Shown here one piece after another: positions 24,001 to 34,586 of a stretch of DNA of 64,000 nucleotides. The position numbers were made by a program, and so were the translations under genes. Source of the DNA: Sorghum bicolor (taxonomy: Eukaryota; Streptophyta; Magnoliopsida; Poales; Poaceae). Under the pieces are notes generated by a model. The model had not been told where the DNA came from. It saw only the letters and a list, made by a program, of their open reading frames with translations, and did no database searches. The number at the start of each line of letters is the position of its first letter. Positions within the stretch are counted from its first letter, which is position 1. The stretch lies in assembly GCF_000003195.3 (NCBI RefSeq), contig NC_012879.2:42426648-42490647 (forward strand), read 5' to 3'.

Positions 24001-24166
24001 CACCGAGCTCGTTGCGAAGCTCGAAGCCATGGCCGCTGAGGCTCCAGAACCTAAACGTCATGCGGGCAGCTTCGAGGCGGTGGAAGGTACTAAGAAGATC
24101 CCGCTCGACCCCAACAACTCCAACGGCAAGGTGCTGACAATCAGCACCGACCTCGACCCCAAATAG
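21014..24166 (+). CDS. gag: Gag-protease polyprotein of Tat element
   Basis: An open frame of 1050 codons starting at the ATG at 21014, which is the first good ATG after the primer site. It has a long charged N-terminal region with a Glu/Arg coiled coil (about residues 285-325), then the retrotransposon Gag core (about residues 485-660, containing YNGETKPELWLADFRLAC and WLEELPANQIHNW). A Cys/His knuckle-like motif of unusual spacing follows (CPYHKGGANHKLKDC, about residue 731). The retropepsin has the active-site sequence DGGSSLNI (about residue 865), the DGG form usual in this lineage instead of DTG or DSG. The frame closes with a TAG at 24164-24166, after which homology continues in the same phase into pol. 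That stop may be a disabling mutation or, less likely, a regulated stop. Gag forms the cytoplasmic particle and the protease matures the polyprotein. Confidence 0.9.
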   Translation: MATPASPLPHSTVIWFGSLEFMSTGFGYDMILLSVKGPGGVRVTPARLKAPRRPHHHASPPKKRRGQHHRGPLASARPTTRARQDAGHGSATPSDRATSATTQHHATTGGDASRASSPTAARLPPRGLFSPRTALPFGLDNAAASLAKTICPNAQTYVERPMVIPRSSEERRPTSELPDLSQVRGLRRLGPGRYSITSLRQQWLEEGREYLHAAEPDSDSETDSYDPTRECYHLDGAAETTDETRDAVAGGRAPAAQEDPRTPGNDGRFDPLPQEDRTAQLAQLRELKMKLDEDRERLVLLEQILEQDLPYPPGGSVRRRAREVHRQIVGDTEAEQPVGRFPRAGQNVVAATMLLRNMPEPSNSQARRIRDEVQTLLQVAAVQQAESSASRRRGAATEKRDEQPLIEEEVSVQQQPPPRGRKTALILPADNQRRHDARHDVRESRRRRHGDAEERGYSAHRGGRYDSDEDRVAPEPPGPRVFSRAIRSTPLPSPFRPPTSIAKYNGETKPELWLADFRLACQLGGARGDDRAIIRQLPLFLSDTARRWLEELPANQIHNWVDLVRVFEGNFKGTYIRPGNSWDLSKCKQKTGETLREYARRFSKQRTELPHIPDHDVILAFVSGTTSRDLVRELGRNRPQTVDELMDVVANYAAGEEAVGAFFSSEGRKGKQPVDEEGTSSRGLKKNKKKQKVRQFHQGDSGDDLVATMDRKKPRGPPEGGIFDKMLEEPCPYHKGGANHKLKDCRMLRKHFDGQGLKKDARDDSKKEKAGGKEDNKDDDGFPAVHDCYMIYGGPSTQLTTRQRKRERREVFAARMAVPQYLSWSSTPITFDREDHPDKVVAPGVYPLVVDPIIVNTRLSKVLMDGGSSLNIIYLETLDLLGIDRERLQPSAGGFHGVVPGKKALPVGRIDLPVCFGTAANFRKETLTFEVVGFRGTYHAIIGRPGYAKFMAIPNYTYLKLKMPGPKGVITISSSFEHAYECDVECVEYGEAVESSTELVAKLEAMAAEAPEPKRHAGSFEAVEGTKKIPLDPNNSNGKVLTISTDLDPK

Positions 24167-27100
24167 GAAGCCGTGCTCGTCGACTTTCTCCGTGCGAATG
24201 CTGATATGTTTGCATGGAGTCCCTCGGATATGCCGGGCATACCGAGGGAAGTCGCCGAGCACTCCTTGGAGATTCGAGCCGGTTCCAAGCCTGTGAAGCA
24301 GCGGTTGCGCCGATTCGACGAGGAAAAGCGCAAGATCATTGGCGAAAGTCCAAAAGCTTTTGACGGCCGGATTCATCAAGGAGGTTCATCATCCTGACTG
24401 GTTAGCGAACCCTGTATTAGTTAAGAAAAAGAATGGGAAAATGAGGATGTGTGTTGATTATACTAGTTTGAATAAAGCATGTCCAAAAGTTCCCTTTCCA
24501 TTGCCACGCATTGATCAGATTGTCGATTCTACCGCGGGATGTGAAACCCTTTCTTTCCTTGATGCATATTCTGGTTATCATCAGATAAAAATGAAAGAGT
24601 CCGACCAACTCGCGACCTCTTTCATCACGCCTTTCGGGATGTATTGATACGTGACCATGCCATTTGGGCTTCGAAACGCGGGAGCCACGTATCAACGTTG
24701 CATGCTCCACGTATTTGGCGAACATATAGGCTCAACGGTCGAGGCCTACGTCGACGACATTGTCGTCAAGTCAAAGCAACGAGGAGACCTGATCCAGGAC
24801 CTCGAGGTTGCTTTCAGCTGTTTACGCACCAGCAGGATCAAGCTTAATCCCGAGAAGTGCGTTTTTGGCGTGCCACGAGGCATGCTCTTAGGATACATAG
24901 TTTCACAGCGCGGTATCGAGGCCAACCCCGAGAAAGTCTCGGCCATCACGAAAATGGGGCCAATTCGAGACATCAAGGGTGTCCAGAAAGTCACAGGGTG
25001 CCTAGCGGCTCTGAGCCGTTTCATCTCGAGACTAGGAGAAAAGGCATTACCGTTATATCGACTCCTGAAGAAGGTCGAGCGTTTTTCTTGGACCCCCGAG
25101 GCCGAGGAAGCACTCGAAAAGCTGAAAAAGACGCTGACTTCGGCACCAGTCCTGGTTCCTCCTCAACCTGCGGAGCCGCTGCTCCTCTACGTCGCGTCGA
25201 CGACCCAGGTCGTCAGCGCGGCGGTGGTGGTCGAAAGACAAGAAGAGGGTCACGCGCTGCCAGTCCAAAGGCCGGTCTATTTCGTCAGCGAGGTGCTTTC
25301 GGAGACCAAGGCGCGTTACCCCCAAATCCAGAAGCTGATCTACGCTGTAATCCTTGCCCGCCGTAAATTACAGCATTATTTCCTTGGTCATCCTATCACG
25401 GTGGTCTCTTCTTTCCCCTTGGGCGAAATAATCCAGAGCAAGGAGGCCATGGGAAGGATAGCGAAGTGGTCGGTCGAGCTCATGAGCGAGACTCTCACTT
25501 ATGCGCCTCGAAAGGCTATCAAATCGCAAGCCCTGGTAGACTTCGTCGCAGAATGGACGGACTCCCAGCTTCCCCCGACTCAGGTCCAGGCGGAACTGTG
25601 GACGATGTATTTCGACGGGTCACTCATGAAAACTGGGGCCGGGGCCGGCCTATTGTTCATCTCACCCTTGGGCGTCCACATGAGGTACATAATCAGAATT
25701 CATTTCGCCGCATCTAACAATGTCGCAGAATATGAGGCCCTCGTCAACGGTCTTAAGATCGCTATTGAGTTAGGAGTCCGACGCCTCGACGTCCGAGGCG
25801 ACTCCCAACTCGTCATCGACCAGGTAATGAAAGCCTCGAGCTGCCATGACCCAAAAATGGAAGCATACTGCAAGGAGGTGCGTCGACTCGAAGACAAATT
25901 CCACGGCCTCGAGCTCGTCCATGTCGCTCGACGCTACAACGAGGCAGCCGACGAACTCGCCAAGATTGCATCTACCAGAGGCACAGTGCCGCCTGACGTA
26001 TTCTCAAAGGATCTACACGAGCCATCCGTCGATTTAGGCACGGGGGCTGGCGCCGATACCACCATCGCCCAACCAACCAATGCTGTCGATGCGCTCTTGA
26101 TGGAGGAAGAAGTGATGGAAATAGAACGACGACCGGGTCGACCATTCGATTGGCGCACACCGTTCCTCGACTGCCTTATCCGCGGTGAGTTGCCAGAAGA
26201 CAGGACAGAAGCTCGCCGTATCGCTCGACGGGCCAAATCATATGTGATCTATGGTGAAGACAACGAGCTATATCGACGGAGCCCGACGGGAATCTTACAG
26301 CGTTGCATCACCATAGAGGAAGGCCGAAAACTCCTCGACGACCTGCACTCGGGGGCTTGTGGCCACCACGCCGCCCCACGGACCCTTGTAGGAAACGCTT
26401 TTCGGCAAGGCTTTTACTGGCCAACGGCCGTGGCGGATGCCGTCGAGCTCGTGCGCTCGTGTCACGGGTGCCAATTCTATGCCAAACAGACGCACCTGCC
26501 CGCCCATGCTCTTCAGATGATCCCCATCACCTGGCCGTTTGCGGTGTGGGGGCTCGACTTAGTAGGACCTCTACAAAAGGCGAAAGGAGGGTATACACAT
26601 TTGCTGGTGGCTATTGACAAGTTCTCTAAATGGATCGAGGCTCGAACCATCACTAACATCCGCTCCGAGCAGGCCGTCCTCTTCTTCTCCGACATCATCC
26701 ATCGATTTGGGATCCCCAATGTCATCATCACCGACAATGGCACCCAGTTTACGGGCAGAAAATTCTTGGATTTCTGTGATCAGCATCACATCCGTGTGAA
26801 TTGGTCCGCAGTTGCCCATCCTCGAACTAACGGCCAGGTCGAGCGTGCCAACGGCATGATTTTACAAGGACTCAAGCCAAGGATCTACAATCGATTGAAG
26901 AAATTCGGCAAGAGATGGGTCGAGGAGCTTTCCTCGGTCCTATGGAGCCTAAGGACAACGCCGAGCAGAGCCACCAAATACACCCCGTTCTTTATGGTCT
27001 ACGGCTCTGAGGCTATCCTCCCCACAGACCTCGAGTATGGGTCACCTCGACTCAAGGCTTACAATGAGCAATCGAACAAAGAAGCTCAAGAAAACGCGGT

Positions 27101-27392
27101 CGACCAACTCGAGGAAGCCCGAGACATGGCCCTCCTCAACTCAGCTAGATATCAGCAGAAACTCCGACGCTACCACGACAAGCACGTGCGCAAGAGGGAC
27201 CTCAACGTGGGTGACCTTGTTTTACGACGCCGGCAAAGCAACCAAGGACGCCACAAGCTAACCCCACCTTGGGAAGGCCCGTATGTGGTGGCCGAGGTCC
27301 TTAAGCCAGGAACGTACAAATTGGCGGACGAAAAGGGGGCAGTCTTCACCAACGCATGGAACATCGAACAGCTACGTCGATTCTACCCCTAG
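24167..27392 (+). pseudogene. pol: Pol of Tat element: RT, RNase H, second RNase H, integrase (two internal lesions)
   Basis: Homology begins straight after the gag TAG in the same frame. It shifts frame near 24345-24352, continues to a TGA at 24645-24647, then runs open from 24648 to the TAG-terminated end at 27392. Reverse transcriptase includes VDYTSLNKACP, FLDAYSGYHQI and the catalytic YVDD (24747-24758). The first RNase H follows, about 25080-25440. An extra RNase H starts at MYFDGSL (about 25606) and includes EYEALVNGLKIA, which is diagnostic of the Tat lineage. Integrase has the HHCC zinc region (CHGCQFYA), the acidic triad in GLDLVGP, TDNGTQF and NGQVERANG, and a C-terminal region ending near RRFYP. 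The two RT lesions should abolish pol production from this copy. The last 914 codons remain intact. Confidence 0.9.
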
Positions 27393-27944
27393 AAGTCCTA
27401 GATTTACGATCCTACTTTTTGCACGAAGACTTTGTAAATGAACGCATGAATAAATAAAGTCTTCCCTTCGAGCAGTTTCTTTCTGTACCAAAAATAGTTA
27501 CGAATTATAGTCTCGACGTTAAAAGGGGGTGCCGACCATGACCCATCATAGTCCGCACCCCCTCGGGGGCTACCAGAGGGACGACCCCTCCCCAAGCGTC
27601 GAAAAAGCCAAAAAGTTTCTCTATTTCCTACTTAGTAAACCTTAAACGATCGAGTAGTCGAGGCGCCTCGAACCCCTCGAGGACCGAAGGACAGCGAGCC
27701 TGAGAATACCTACGCCCCCGGGCTATGGAAACTCTACTCACTCCCTCACCCTCGAGGCGATCGAGGCCGTGTTTTATGAAAAATCGAACAAGGAACACAT
27801 GTGTAGGCACAAAGGAAATAAAAGAACCTCGAGTGGAAAGACAAACAAACATTTAACAACCACAAAAGTATTGTATCGTTCAGAAACAGGATTAACTAAG
27901 TTTTATACAAGGGGCCCGAGGCACCCCGAGCAGGCTCGCAGGCC
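27393..27944. other. Convergent 3' spacer between pol and antisense gene
   Basis: About 550 bp between the end of pol on the plus strand and the stop of the antisense gene on the minus strand. Overlapping AATAAA signals (27449-27458) lie about 60 bp after the pol stop. CTCGAGG-rich motifs are frequent. No gene is seen. Confidence 0.5.
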
Positions 27945-30900
27945 TCAGTCCATGGTACGTTCCTCGCCACCCTCACCTCCGCCCGAGCCAGTCTCAGGAG
28001 GAAGCACCTCAGGTTCAAACAGCTTGGCCAGCCTCTCTCCAGGGGCCTCCGCGTCATCGATCAAAGTGTGAAGCCTTTCTTCGTTCTCCGCGTCGGTCTT
28101 AGAGATGTCGGTGACGAAGCCGTGGGATACTACCTCCATGTCGTAGGAGAAGCCCGAGCAGACAACCGCCATCGCCCGCTTCACCCCGATGTGGAGGGCA
28201 TCCCGCACCCGATCTCGCAGCGTCGCACCTAAGTAGCACAGCTGGTCGACCAGTGCGTCACCTCGAGAGTCCTCCCTCGACTCATCCATAGGCTCGACCT
28301 CCCAAGAGGTCGAGAGATCGCTTATCGCCGTCCGCACTCGACGGTTCAAAGCAACCTTAGCCTCGAGTTGAGCCTTGGCGTTGCGAGCCTCGGCTTGGGC
28401 GGCCAGGAGTTCGTCCTTGAGCCCTACAAATACCAATACAAAGGAGCTTTAGAAAAAACTTAAGCACACCTCGAAAAGGAAATTCGACAAAGGGAACATA
28501 CCTTTGATACTCTCCTCTAGAGCCGTGTTCTCGCCAACCAACCTGGTGTTGGCACGCTCGATCTCTCTGTTGGAGCGCGTCAGCTCAGTATTGGCAACGC
28601 GGAGATCTTCGATCACCCTGCCAGCCTGAGCGACGGCTCCACTCTTCTCTAGCAGTTCTCCCTTCAGACGCTCGACGTCGTCAGAGAGACTGCGGGATCG
28701 AGCTCGCTCCGTCTCGAGGTCTTCGAGGGCTTTCTTTTTTGCGTCCTCGGCGGCACCCCTGGCGACCTCACTGTCCACGAACGCCACCTTCATCTTCTGG
28801 AAGGTATCGCGGAGGGAGTCCAGGTCGGTCTGGAGAAGGCCCTTCTCTTTATCCAGGTCCGCAATGATGCCCTTGTGGGACAGGACCTCCTCCCGGGCTC
28901 TGGACGCGGCCTCCTCGACCGTAAGAGCCCGCTCCCGTAACCGCACCGCCTCCTCCTCCGCCTTCTTCGAGACCTCTCGGGCCTCGGCCAAAGCAGCCTC
29001 CCTCACCTTCTTCTCCTCCTCGAGTGCTATAAGATCTTTATAAGCTTTAAGCAGCTTTTCCTGTGACTCGAGGAGTTGATCCTTGAGGAGGGGAAGCTGC
29101 TCCCATCCGCCCCTCGTGGCATGAATGAAGCTAGATTTGATGCGAGAGGTCTCTTTCATATCCTGCCAATCAGGGGTCAGGGGGGTTAGAACACAGAAAC
29201 CCAAAAGCACCACCAAGATTGGAGCTAGAGAAACACTTACAAAATAAGCTGGCCCGAGCCCGTTGTTGATGACGTCCGATAGGAGCCCCACCACGTGTTT
29301 CATCCAAAGGCGGAGCTCCTCGACGTGCTCCCACTTCTCGACCTCCTTCTTGTCGTCGAGGAAGATATTGGGCTCGGACGGGTCGCTGGAAGCTCGGATA
29401 CGAATCCGATCGGGACACCAGTTCTCCATCTCCCGATCGGCCCGCACCTTGACGCCGCGGAGAAAGTTCTCGACGGTCTCGAGGGAACCCCCGTGGCGCA
29501 AGAACAGGTCGGCGAGGCAAGGGAACCTCCCGTCGTCATCCACCGTTTTCCATGTACCGTCCTTACTCCCAGATGACCCGATCTCGTCCTCCTCAGAGGG
29601 GAAGCGGTCCTCCCACGCTCGACGCTCCCGGAGGAACCCTGGGGCGATCCCGTCCATGCCATAGAGTGTCCTCTTGATCTCGGACTCAGGGTCGGTGGGG
29701 GTGCGCATCATGCAGGCGAGCGCCACCACTCCGTCCGCTCGCCCCGATTCTGCCCGGATCGCGGCAGGCGCCCCCGGGAGAAGCCACGCTGGGGTGGGAG
29801 GCCCGTACACCGGCAAATCTCCCTCTTGATCGCCGGGCTCTTGCGACGCCTGTGGCGCCGGTCCGGCCAAAATTTGAGGCGGGGGCTCGAGTGGCTCGTT
29901 CTCTTGTCCCCCCAGTTGCTGTTGCCGCCCCAGCTGCTGCTGCTGCTCGTCATGCTGAAGCTGCAGTTGCTTCTTCGGCTGGGGTTGTTGCTGCTGCTGC
30001 TCCAGTGACGGCTGCTCCGCCTCGCGATCCCGCGCCTCCTCCTCCTCCATCTTCCTCTGCGTCTCGAGGGCTCGAAGGCCCGCGGGCCAGGGGGTCCGTC
30101 CTGCGACGTTGGGAGTCGACGCCTCTTCCTCCATGGGTCGAACGCCCCCAGATGCGTCGTTACCATCAGACGTATCGCTGATGGTGATGGGCTCCCCCTC
30201 GACCCCCAATCGAGGGGGCTCGGGGGCTACCTCCGACGCTCGTGTCTGGGGGGTCGCATCATGAGTTGATGGCGGCGGAGTAGGCGCGGGATGAGGCGAA
30301 GCTATCTCGACGCCGGCTGAAGGTCGGGTGCTTGACGGGCCTGCAAAACAAAGAGTAAGAGTCAGACGTTATGATAACCGACATAATAATATCGCGACAC
30401 CCGGGAATTAATTACAAACCTGGTTCCGTTGAGGCGGCACCCGTTCTGAGCCTCTTGGCCATCGATGGTTGGGCCTGCTCGAGGGTCCGTTTCAGCCTGA
30501 GAAAAAGTCAGCATGTGAGGAAAGGCGAGAGAGTGAGGGGACAAAGACCGCAATAACAAAAGGGCTTACCCCACGGGCAGAACGGCTCGCCTTCCGCCAC
30601 CCCGACCAGCGGGCCTCGAGCCACCCCGCGTCGGGGCGCTAGGCCCCTCAAGGGCAGAAATTGGCCTAGGAACGTTGGATCCCGCTTGGCGGGCGCCGGG
30701 ACTCGTGCTCCTACGACCGGCGTCTCCTTTCTCAGAGGCCGCCGCGCGACCGCGGGTCAGCGGCCCCGACGCCTGGGACCTCGCCGGACCGCTCTCCTTG
30801 GGCGCCGGAGGAGGGCGCGGTGCGTCCTGGCCCGCCTTGAGCGCGGGAGGAGCGTCGGGCCGGGGACGACGAGACCCGCTCGGACCCTCCTCCGGCACCT

Positions 30901-32217
30901 CCGTCCGGGGGGCGTCGACGTCATCTCGAGGCGGCCCCTCGAGGATCCGATCGAGACGCGACGCCATCCCCTCGGAGTCGTCGCTACTCTCGTCGTCATC
31001 ATCGTCGTCGTTAGGGGATTCCTCCTCAGGCTCCCCCCTCTGCCTGGATTTGGCTCGACGCGCCTCTAATGCTTGGCGGTCGAGATTCTTCTTCTTCTCC
31101 CCCTTTTTTGCGGAGTCCTTGGCAGACTTCGACTTCTCGGCGGATTGGCGCCGTTTGTCGCGGTCGGCCTCGTCCTCCTTTACTGGAGGCCTCGAGGACC
31201 GGACATCAATCCGACCCTGCCAAAACTAAGGTAGGCTTAGAGGAGAAACCTAGAATCGAGGATGCGCGCAAGAAGAAAACGTACCAGATCGATCGAGCCT
31301 GCGTCGGGTCGCATGGGGAAGCCGTCGACGTGCTCCGGCTTAAAATCACCGGCAATTGCGGCCCTGACTCGGGCCGCGACTTCATCGTCCGTCGGAGGCT
31401 CGCTGGACATCCGACATGCCTCGAGGTCCCGAGACGAGACGCCAGGGCCCATCTCGTCCATCCTCAGCGGTCGTGACATCAGAGGGAGAACTCTCCGATG
31501 ATGGACGGCCGAGAGGACGAGGGCGGCGGTCAAACCTTCCTGGCGAAGCTTCTTCAAGGCGTCGAGGAGAGGGTCGAGCCGAGGCTGATGAGCTTGGACG
31601 ACGCCGTACGTCCAGTCCGCTGGGCGCTCCAAGATCAGACGGCCCGAGTAGGGAGGTAGGAGGTTGTCGTCGTTCCGCAGGTAGAACCATTGAGAGTCCC
31701 AACCGGCATGGTTGGTCGACAACCCTACCGGTATGTACTCCCGCGGCCGGTCCGTCTTCCCCGTCTTCTGCACCAGATTGAGGCAACCCGCTCGCACGGG
31801 TTTCCTCACGCCCGTGGTTCCGGTGGAAGCGTGAAACAGCTCGCCCCTGTAGAGGTGGAGCCACAGCTCCCAGTGCGGCATCATCCCTAGGAAGCCCTCA
31901 CAGACGGCGGCGAAGACCGCCGCCACGGTGATGGCGTTCGGGGAGAAGTGCTGCAGCTCCACCCCATAGTGGAAGCAGAGGGCCCGCATGAAGCGGCTTG
32001 GAGGCGCGCCCAAACCGTGGCGGTGGAACTTGGCGAATGACACCACGTAGCCCTCGGGTGGCTGAGGTGTCCTGTGGCTCGCTGGCGGCGCGATCCACTC
32101 TGGCGACGACAGCGAGGTGCGGCGGCGCAGCAGTCCCTCCTTCTCGAGCTCTAACAGCCGGCGCTCCGTCATCGACGACGGGCGCCAGTCATCGGCGGCG
32201 ACGAGTCTTACAGGCAT
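27945..32217 (-). CDS. Antisense gene of Tat element, six exons, about 1298 residues, intact
   Basis: Minus-strand exons: 32217-31285, 31216-30570, 30496-30420, 30340-29241, 29162-28502 and 28423-27945. All five introns have GT donors and AG acceptors. Exon lengths (933, 647, 77, 1100, 661, 479) add to 3897 bases and the frame stays open throughout. Exon 1 encodes the PF04195-type 'putative gypsy type transposon' domain (around GYVVSFAKFHRHGLGAPPS and HWELWLHLYRGELF). Exon 2 is basic and Pro/Arg-rich with an acidic patch. Exon 4 is Gln-rich near its start. Exons 5-6 form a long Glu/Lys/Ala coiled coil. Tat elements such as Grande are known to carry an antisense gene here, of unknown function. 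The open frame contrasts with the broken pol. The exon model is from splice signals and phase, not transcripts. Confidence 0.8.
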
Positions 32218-32349
32218 ATCGGCTAACGAGATAGTAGGTTCGCTACGGCTCGAGGGGGCGAGTGCGCGTGAGATGACAAGAAAGCGAAGGCAGCGAAAGG
32301 ACGAGAGCGAGAAGGCAGAAGGGAGAGGAATGGCGGTGACGCGACGACA

Positions 32350-32357
32350 TATTTATA
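32350..32357 (-). promoter_or_regulatory. TATA box TATAAATA for the antisense gene
   Basis: On the minus strand TATAAATA lies about 133 bp before the ATG at 32217, a normal plant TATA-to-start spacing. This supports an internal promoter independent of the LTR. Confidence 0.65.
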
Positions 32358-33131
32358 GGCGGCTGTCCGCCAACGGACAGATCCGAGAAGTAAGGTAACT
32401 CCCCCCATAAATGCGCCGCCTGACAGCTCTCTCCTTCTCCTCACAGGCCGGACTCTCCGAATTCCTCGCCGATACGGTGTCGCAACGTCATCCGCCTAAA
32501 AAGACGCGCCCAACGGGCAGAAATGCGAACCGCCACGACCGTTTCCTTCCCTCGTAAGCCAGGGGACATAACCACAAAAGTCTCGGGAGGTCGATGGCTG
32601 GCCCGCCGAAAGGGTTCGACAGCCGATCTCGAGCGCCAGAGTCAGGGATCCCCAGCGAGTGGTCGAAACTCGAGGCCCGCCTCGAGGACTTGCTGGCGAT
32701 GTTCAAGGTAGGGTCGAAAACAGTCGAGAGGAATCCCCCCGAAGGGAGGCATCGAGCCACTGGACTCTATCGAATGAGACCGGTATCCCCGACCACGTCG
32801 ACCCTGCTTTATGAGGACGCCTCCGGGCTACAGCTGACCCCCCTCGAAAGGGGCACAGGTTCTCACTTGAACTACCCGCTAGGAACTCAATTCGGGATGA
32901 AAGACGCTCGCTCTATCGGGAGTACGTCGGAACCCTCGGGCAAAAACAAGCCAGTCAGAATCTTCCACCACTGGTGTCGAAAGCGTTTCAGCGAATTAGA
33001 CAACATAACCCTCGAAGGAGTCAAAAACTCCTCCGAGGTCTCGGGGGCTACCCCGCGGGGTCGCTCGCGCGCCCCCACGAAAATTCGACCGTAAATCAAA
33101 ACCTCCATTCGAGCGCTAGCGCTCGAATGAA
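32358..33131. other. Non-coding region between antisense promoter and polypurine tract
   Basis: It should hold the upstream promoter of the antisense gene and the 3' untranslated end of the genomic RNA. A plus-strand frame at 32598-33094 has no recognisable domain, so I do not call it. A perfect GAGCGCTAGCGCTC palindrome lies at 33112-33125. Confidence 0.5.
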
Positions 33132-33145
33132 GGCTCGGGGGCTAC
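33132..33145 (+). promoter_or_regulatory. Polypurine tract of Tat element
   Basis: GGCTCGGGGGCTAC directly before the 3' LTR, the plus-strand primer position. It is less purine-pure than usual but typical for this lineage. Confidence 0.7.
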
Positions 33146-34190
33146 TGTCGAGGGTATCGGTAAGGGGTACCCTCAGCGATGCGCATTATGAGATTGCCCA
33201 TACAAAGGTTGGGACCCCCAATTCGACGCCTTAATCTTACTTACGCGCCGCCGACGACGGTCGCAGCCTCGAATACGGAAATAGCGTCGAGCGAACCGGT
33301 CAGGGCTCGAGCAACGACTACCGTCGAAGACGGAAGCGGGCTCAAGCGAACCGAGAGACGTCGAGCGTTAGGACACTGTCCGCCGCCTGACGCGCGCACG
33401 CGGGCGGGAGCATTAAATGCATCTGACGTTTCCCACCTAACACCCGGGTCACGGAAGGCGTGATAGGGAACAAGCCTCTGTCCCATCGTTCTTTTTGCAG
33501 CCTTCCCACCGAACGACCCAGGGTGCGTCAGGACGCAGGAAACGAGGATGGAACGTCTAATCGGGACCCCCTCGAGACACTCAGGGTCAGCGCTCCGGGT
33601 GTCAGCCTATTGCGCGGCGCCCGACCCTCGACCGAACGAGGTCCCTTCCCGGGAACAAGTCGGGCATCGACTGACAACACCACAGCTGCTCCGCCGGATC
33701 CGCCACCATGCCATACGAGCGTGCGATCTCAGAACCAGCGCAAGGCGGCTGGCAGGACAATACGCAGGAGCACGCGTAATCATCACCAAGCTATCAAGAT
33801 GGGACGGCTCGAGGCCATGACGTACGGAAGCCTCGAGTAGGTCAGCGCTCCATGCGGCTATCGATCCCTACTCAAATATCCATGCATGTACCCTTTGTCT
33901 CTCCTTGGAGCTATAAAAGGAGGGACTCAGGAATGGAAGGGAGAGAACACAACGCAAGCACACACACACACACGTAGTAGAGCGACACATTTCATTCCAC
34001 GCTTGTATTCGCCCCTGTACAAGCACTTAGGTGCAAGATAATACAAACTCCCTCCCCCCGCTGGACGTAGGGCCTTCTCTTGCCCGAACCAGGATAAATC
34101 TCTGTGTCTTCTTGCATCACCATCCGGAAAGGGGAACACGCATACAAATTTACTCGTTGGTGTGACCCCCCCGGGGAAAAAACACCGACA
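33146..34190 (+). repeat. 3' LTR of Tat element (1045 bp)
   Basis: By eye the same sequence as 19908-20955, apart from one fewer CA unit near 33960-33973 and one fewer C before CCGGGG. Five reading frames in it translate identically to those in the 5' LTR, which rules out substitutions over most of its length. TATA box at 33911-33920. Confidence 0.95.
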
Positions 34191-34295
34191 GCAGGATTTC
34201 TCCGCGACCAAGTGATCAATCCAAACGGCGAGTTTCACTTCAACGGCAACGAAACTCTTATTCCAAACAACGATGATCATTTGTATCGTTTGTAG
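34191..34295 (+). pseudogene. Ulp1/C48 protease-like gene, 3' tail after the retrotransposon
   Basis: After the right GCAGG duplication (34191-34195) the frame of the exon ending at 19907 resumes (FLRDQVINPNGEFHFNGNE...) and stops at TAG 34293-34295. The reading phase is compatible with the left part once the 5-bp duplication is counted, so the retrotransposon interrupts a single exon about 30 codons before its end. Confidence 0.8.
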
Positions 34296-34586
34296 ACATT
34301 GGGAGAAAAAACTCTATGTATATATGTGTTACGAATTTTGTACATATAAAACTATATCTATAAAGCTTTTTACATATCTATTTAATTTTTGATGTGTCCT
34401 ATTCATTTTATTATAGGCAAAGCTTAATTATTAAGCTAAGCCTATAATTTTCATTTATATATGCTTAATATGCGTGTAATATAAATATATTATTGTATCA
34501 GCAAAAACATATATTGAAAAACCTATTATTATATATTATATAAAAACAATAAACAGAATCGAAGAAGTGAACCAAAAAAAAAGAAA

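Larger units (their letters stand above)
19908..34190 (+). mobile_element. Young Tat-lineage Ty3/gypsy retrotransposon (14,283 bp)
   Basis: A complete insertion: LTR 19908-20955, primer site, gag-protease, RT, RNase H, a second RNase H and integrase in gypsy order, an antisense gene block (32217-27945), a polypurine tract, LTR 33146-34190, and 5-bp duplications GCAGG. The second RNase H domain and the antisense gene 3' of integrase are hallmarks of the Tat/Retand lineage (relatives include Grande and RIRE2-type elements). The LTRs appear identical except for two short simple-repeat length differences. pol carries an in-frame TAG, a frameshift and a TGA, so this copy probably depended on a helper. 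Confidence 0.95.

Noticed and set aside
32598..33094. 166-codon plus-strand frame in the 3' part of the Tat element
   Set aside because: No domain, and it sits between the antisense promoter and the polypurine tract, where non-coding sequence is expected.
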